A stretch of DNA of 64,000 bases from Paenibacillus sp. BJ-4 (GTDB lineage: Bacteria; Bacillota; Bacilli; Paenibacillales; Paenibacillaceae). How positions within the stretch are numbered: the stretch's first letter is position 1; each line of letters opens with the position of its first letter. Below, piece after piece: positions 60,603 to 64,000 of the stretch. Below the pieces are notes generated by a model. The model ran no database searches. It saw only the letters and a list, made by a program, of their open reading frames with translations, and was not told the origin of the DNA. The stretch is taken from assembly GCF_020404765.1 (NCBI RefSeq), contig NZ_JAIVEM010000149.1:62315-126314 (forward strand), read 5' to 3'. The position numbers and the translations under genes are program-made.

Positions 60603-61598
60603 TTGAATCAACCTTTACCTAAGAGTACCGCTATGCTTACCACAGATTCCCGTCTGAACGAGAGGAGGCTGGCAAGCGGTAAGAAAAACGGATTTTTCCA
60701 TGAATTGATTCGTAATCGGATATTATTTCTGATGCTGCTACCGACCTTGGTGTTTTTCTTCATTAACTCTTACATTCCAATGGTGGGCATCTATTATGCA
60801 TTTACCCAGTTTGACTTCAATACCAGCTTGTTCGATGCCAAGTTTGTCGGACTTCAGAATTTTCAATTTCTATGGCAATCCGGCACGCTGACGAAGTTGA
60901 CATTGAATACGGTCGGATATAACGCAGCATTTATTTTATTTGGCAACGTGTTAGCGATTGTTCTCGCGATTTTGCTGAATGAGCTACGGGGCCGTTACTT
61001 TAAAAAGATCGCTCAATCGGTGATGTTCCTGCCTTATTTTGTTTCTTTCGTTATTCTGAGCGTTATCGTGTATAACATATTTAATTATGATAACGGCTTT
61101 CTGAACACGCTGCTGCTGCAATTTGGCGGTGAACGCGTGGATGTATATAACAAACCGTGGATATGGATTTTTCTGATTATCCTATTCTATCTGTGGAAAA
61201 ATCTCGGTTACAGCATGGTGATTTACCTGGCAGCGATTACGGGGATCAGTGACGAATATTATGAGGCGGCGAAAATGGATGGAGCCAACATTTTTCAGCG
61301 AATCTGGTACATCACCGTCCCTATGCTCAAATCGACGTTTGTCGTGCTGCTATTGTTTGCGCTCGGCAGTATTATGAAAGGACAATTCGATTTATTTTAT
61401 CAATTAATCGGCAACAATGGGGTGCTGTACAATACGACGGATATTTTGGACACTTATGTGTACCGTTCGTTGAAAGTAACCTTTGATGTGGGGATGGCTT
61501 CAGCCGCAGGCGTGTATCAGTCCTTGTTCGGCTTTGTACTGATCATGACCGTGAACTATATCATCCGCAAGCTGAACGACGAGTACGCCTTATTCTAG
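60603..61598 (+). CDS. LplB-type sugar ABC transporter permease
   Basis: 331 residues. After a polar N-terminus of about 35 residues there are six membrane helices. The EAA loop is YEAAKMDGANIFQRIWYITVPML. FFINSYIPMVGIYYAFTQFD and the helix-rich C-terminus with NTTDILDTYVYRSL are typical of LplB/YtcP-type permeases of Firmicutes. It imports an oligosaccharide with the next two proteins. The start is TTG with GGGGGAGTG upstream. Confidence 0.9.
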   Translation: MNQPLPKSTAMLTTDSRLNERRLASGKKNGFFHELIRNRILFLMLLPTLVFFFINSYIPMVGIYYAFTQFDFNTSLFDAKFVGLQNFQFLWQSGTLTKLTLNTVGYNAAFILFGNVLAIVLAILLNELRGRYFKKIAQSVMFLPYFVSFVILSVIVYNIFNYDNGFLNTLLLQFGGERVDVYNKPWIWIFLIILFYLWKNLGYSMVIYLAAITGISDEYYEAAKMDGANIFQRIWYITVPMLKSTFVVLLLFALGSIMKGQFDLFYQLIGNNGVLYNTTDILDTYVYRSLKVTFDVGMASAAGVYQSLFGFVLIMTVNYIIRKLNDEYALF

Positions 61599-61616
61599 AA
61601 AGGAGGACCCAAACGG

Positions 61617-62510
61617 ATGGCGATCAAAGAGGATGCATACACTCGAATTTTTAAAATAATCTCTTATACGATCATTATTGTTGCTTCTATTGCTTGTTTA
61701 CTCCCGTTTTTACTTATTATTTCGGCTTCACTGACCAGTAATGAGTCGATTATCAGAGATGGATATCACTTTATTCCACAGCAATTCTCGCTGGAAGGAT
61801 ACCGGACGGTGTTCACCTTTCCAGAAGAGGTGCTGCGAGCATACGGAGTGACGATTTTTACCACTGTCGTAGGCACAACGTTGGGCCTGTTCCTGATGAC
61901 GATGGCAGGCTACGTGCTGGCACGCAAAGACTTTAAATACCGAAACGCATTTTCATTCTATATTTATTTTACGACGTTGTTCGGGGGCGGTTTAGTACCT
62001 TGGTACATTATGCTGACGAAGTATTTAGGATTGCTAGATACGTATACAGTGCTTATTTTCCCGGGATTAATGACTCCGTTTCTGATCATTTTGATGAAAA
62101 ACTTCATTCGTTCCTCCATGCCGGAAGAGCTGTTCGAGTCTGCTAAAATTGACGGTGCGGGTGATTTTAAAATCTATTATCGGATTGTGCTGCCTTTATC
62201 TACGCCGGGCATTGCCACTGTAGGGCTGTTTTTGGCCCTGGCTTACTGGAATGACTGGTTCTCATCTTCACTCTTTATTAATGACCCGCATAAATACCAG
62301 CTGCAATATTATCTGTATAATGTAATTAACTCTATGCAATTTATCGCCCAAATGGGGGCAGGTACTGGCGTATCACTATCCAACGACATGCCGACCGAGT
62401 CGACCAAAATGGCAATGGCTATCGTGGTTACCGGGCCCATTTTACTGCTGTATCCATTCATTCAGCGCTACTTCGTCAAGGGCCTGACCATTGGTGCGGT
62501 AAAAGGCTAA
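61617..62510 (+). CDS. LplC/YtcP-type sugar ABC transporter permease
   Basis: 297 residues with six membrane helices. The pattern LPFLLIISASLTSNESIIRDGY, FTTLFGGGLVPWYIMLTKYL and the EAA loop FESAKIDGAGDFKIYYRIVLPLSTPG is that of LplC; the end KGLTIGAVKG is the classical CUT1 ending. AGGAGGACCCAAACGG precedes the ATG. No ATPase gene is present in the operon, as is usual. Confidence 0.92.
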   Translation: MAIKEDAYTRIFKIISYTIIIVASIACLLPFLLIISASLTSNESIIRDGYHFIPQQFSLEGYRTVFTFPEEVLRAYGVTIFTTVVGTTLGLFLMTMAGYVLARKDFKYRNAFSFYIYFTTLFGGGLVPWYIMLTKYLGLLDTYTVLIFPGLMTPFLIILMKNFIRSSMPEELFESAKIDGAGDFKIYYRIVLPLSTPGIATVGLFLALAYWNDWFSSSLFINDPHKYQLQYYLYNVINSMQFIAQMGAGTGVSLSNDMPTESTKMAMAIVVTGPILLLYPFIQRYFVKGLTIGAVKG

Positions 62511-62530
62511 AGCGGCATTTATGGGCTGGG

Positions 62531-62559
62531 ATGGCATAACGTGCTAACGTTGTGCCATC
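62531..62559 (+). promoter_or_regulatory. Hairpin between lplC-type and lplA-type genes
   Basis: ATGGCATAACG and CGTTGTGCCAT pair around TGCTAA. There is no T-run directly after it. It may set the transcript ratio (processing or partial termination) between permease and binding protein. Confidence 0.45.
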
Positions 62560-62573
62560 ATAGCAGCACTTTT

Positions 62574-62587
62574 TGTAAGCGTTTTAT
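62574..62587. promoter_or_regulatory. Second cre-like site of the sugar operon
   Basis: TGTAAGCGTTTTAT lies 35 bp before the binding-protein gene and differs from the site at 49914 by one base. It retains the core TGTAAGCG but not the terminal CA. Confidence 0.45.
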
Positions 62588-62621
62588 TTAAACAGACAGC
62601 CATTTCAAAAGGAGGATTCAC

Positions 62622-64000
62622 ATGACATTTACAAAGAAAAGAAAACAACGCATGTCCATCCTGATTGCAGTAATGGTCATCATGGCGCTATTGGCCGGAT
62701 GCGGAGGTGGCAGCGGAAACAGCGCACAAAAAGCAAACGGAGAGGATGATAAATCCCAAAAAGTACAGCTGCAATTTTATATGCTGGGTGATGCTCCAAA
62801 GGATTTGCCAGCGGTTGAGGCTGAAATCAATAAATTGGCGGAAAAAGATCTGAATGCCACCGTCAAATTCAACTATACGACGTGGACGGACTGGGACCAG
62901 AAGTATAAGCTGCTGTTATCTTCGGGTCAGCCGATTGACCTGATATTCACTGCAGACTGGACACAGTATCAGGCCTATGCCAAGAAAGGCGCGTTCCTGC
63001 CGCTTGATGATTTGCTGCCGAAGGCCGCACCTGCCTTGCAAAAATTTGTGCCTCAGGAAATGTGGGATGGCGTTAAAATTGGTGGCAAAATTTACACCGT
63101 ACCTGGCACATATAAGGAGTATGTAACAGACGGATTTGTATGGCGTGAGGATTTACGCGAGAAGTACAACTTGTCTAAACCTACGGACATAAAGAGCTAT
63201 GAGGCTTATTTGGATGGTATCCGTCAGCATGAGCCTAATATGAAACCCATCTCTCTAAATAGCGATATTAAAGGGAACCTGCATGATCGTTATTCCGAAT
63301 TGGTAACAAAGAGTGTAGGAGCTTTGCCTTATGGCATCGGCATTAAGTATGTAAAACCAACAGAGGTTTACAAGTATTGGGGATCAGATGAGCAAAAAGA
63401 AGAGCTGAGCACTTACAAACGCTGGGCTGAAAAAGGATTTATTCCTAAAAATGTACTGAACGTAAAAGATACGCTTCAGGATCAAGTGACTTCCGGTAAA
63501 GCAGCGAGTATTTTCGGTGACAATCCAACCCGGTTTAATGATATGGTCATTAAGCTCAAAGCGTCTCACCCGGACTGGAAGCTTGATTATTATCCGTTCC
63601 CACTGACGACGGGTTTTGCAACTCCGGTGCATCCGATTCATAACGGCTTTGCGATTCCAAAAAGCAGTCCTAACCCAGCACGCGCATTGGCCTTTTATGA
63701 AAAGCTTGTGACGGATAAACGCTATAACCTGCTCACACAATACGGTATTGAAGGCAAGAACTATGAAGTCAAAGATGGTTACTATCAAATGATAGGCAAC
63801 GGCAGCACGAACGGTTTTTCACGGGAAGGCATGAACAGCTGGGCTTGGCGTAATCCGGAGTACATGCTGTTTGATTCAGGCTTCGACCGTGTGAAGAAGA
63901 TTTTTGCTGAGCTGGATAAAATCCAGAAGCCTGACCTGTTTACTGGCTTTGCAGAGGATTATACAACCTATCAAGCTGAAAAAGCGGCTTTGGAGCAAGT
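62622..64000 (+). CDS. LplA-type sugar-binding lipoprotein, cut by window edge
   Basis: 459 codons are visible to the right edge without a stop. The lipobox is LLAGC (Cys27), followed by a Gly/Ser-rich spacer. The mature protein reads LQFYMLGDAPKDLPAVEAEI, NYTTWTDWDQKYKLLLSSG and QPIDLIFTADWTQYQAYAKK, the pattern of LplA/YtcQ-type binding proteins (about 500-550 residues), so nearly the full protein is present. It delivers an oligosaccharide to the two permeases just upstream. AAAAGGAGGATTCAC precedes the ATG. Confidence 0.9.
   Translation, partial: MTFTKKRKQRMSILIAVMVIMALLAGCGGGSGNSAQKANGEDDKSQKVQLQFYMLGDAPKDLPAVEAEINKLAEKDLNATVKFNYTTWTDWDQKYKLLLSSGQPIDLIFTADWTQYQAYAKKGAFLPLDDLLPKAAPALQKFVPQEMWDGVKIGGKIYTVPGTYKEYVTDGFVWREDLREKYNLSKPTDIKSYEAYLDGIRQHEPNMKPISLNSDIKGNLHDRYSELVTKSVGALPYGIGIKYVKPTEVYKYWGSDEQKEELSTYKRWAEKGFIPKNVLNVKDTLQDQVTSGKAASIFGDNPTRFNDMVIKLKASHPDWKLDYYPFPLTTGFATPVHPIHNGFAIPKSSPNPARALAFYEKLVTDKRYNLLTQYGIEGKNYEVKDGYYQMIGNGSTNGFSREGMNSWAWRNPEYMLFDSGFDRVKKIFAELDKIQKPDLFTGFAEDYTTYQAEKAALEQ

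Overview
The window looks like chromosomal DNA from a Paenibacillus of the P. polymyxa type. This is inferred from gene content and style, not from a database match. The signs are AGGAGG-type ribosome sites with frequent TTG/GTG starts, an uninterrupted sporulation sigma factor K, SLH-anchored surface proteins, the acetylase branch of the diaminopimelate (DAP) pathway, LplABC-type sugar transporters and cre-like CcpA sites. There are no rRNA or tRNA genes, no insertion sequences, no CRISPR array and no prophage that I can see.

Layout. 0-2.3 kb: the start of a sulfurtransferase gene, a DMT exporter and a lipoprotein, with two copies of an AGGATTTT/AAAATCCT palindrome in the promoter regions. 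2.5-9.9 kb: dapH, N-acetyl-DAP deacetylase, a potABCD polyamine transporter and, on the other strand, patA. Together dapH, the deacetylase and patA supply the three acetyl-DAP-branch enzymes for lysine and peptidoglycan. A 200-bp imperfect palindrome lies between potD and patA. 10-25 kb: a large SLH-anchored surface nuclease, small enzymes, aspA, a membrane-tethered Mrr-like nuclease, a BMP-type lipoprotein paired with a chemoreceptor, and a membrane AraC regulator followed by a TctC-like binding protein and a KdgT permease. 25-35 kb: a molybdenum island. fdhA with a DUF1641 gene reads left; moaA-fdhD-moaD-moaDE fusion-moeB-modA-modB reads right. Both directions carry terminator-like hairpins in their leaders.

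35-44 kb: a secreted beta-helix protein, small DUF proteins, and an AT-rich cassette of a Thg1-like 3'-5' nucleotidyltransferase, a polynucleotide-kinase-like P-loop protein and a frameshifted third gene. Next comes a scar in which a ClC chloride channel fragment is joined to the C-terminal fragment of a secreted protein whose full-length paralogue lies just downstream. 44.5-49 kb: a 1533-residue Ig/FN3/SLH surface protein. 50-53.6 kb: a CcpA-type sugar ABC transporter followed by a GH32 gene that has lost its catalytic domain. 53.8-60.4 kb: sigK, DUF523, a YdcF-like protein, a DMT exporter, an ECF sigma factor with a multiply broken DUF4179 anti-sigma gene, and a uronate-dehydrogenase-like enzyme. 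60.6-64 kb: an LplB-LplC-LplA type sugar ABC operon running off the window end.

The parts most worth following up are the Thg1/kinase/unknown RNA-repair-like cassette, the two attenuator-like leaders and small membrane ORF of the molybdenum island, the shared palindrome linking the sulfurtransferase, exporter/lipoprotein and moaA promoter regions, and the MoaD-MoaE fusion without the Gly-Gly tail. Several loci (39-42 kb, 49-50 kb, 53 kb, 58-59 kb) are decaying genes.
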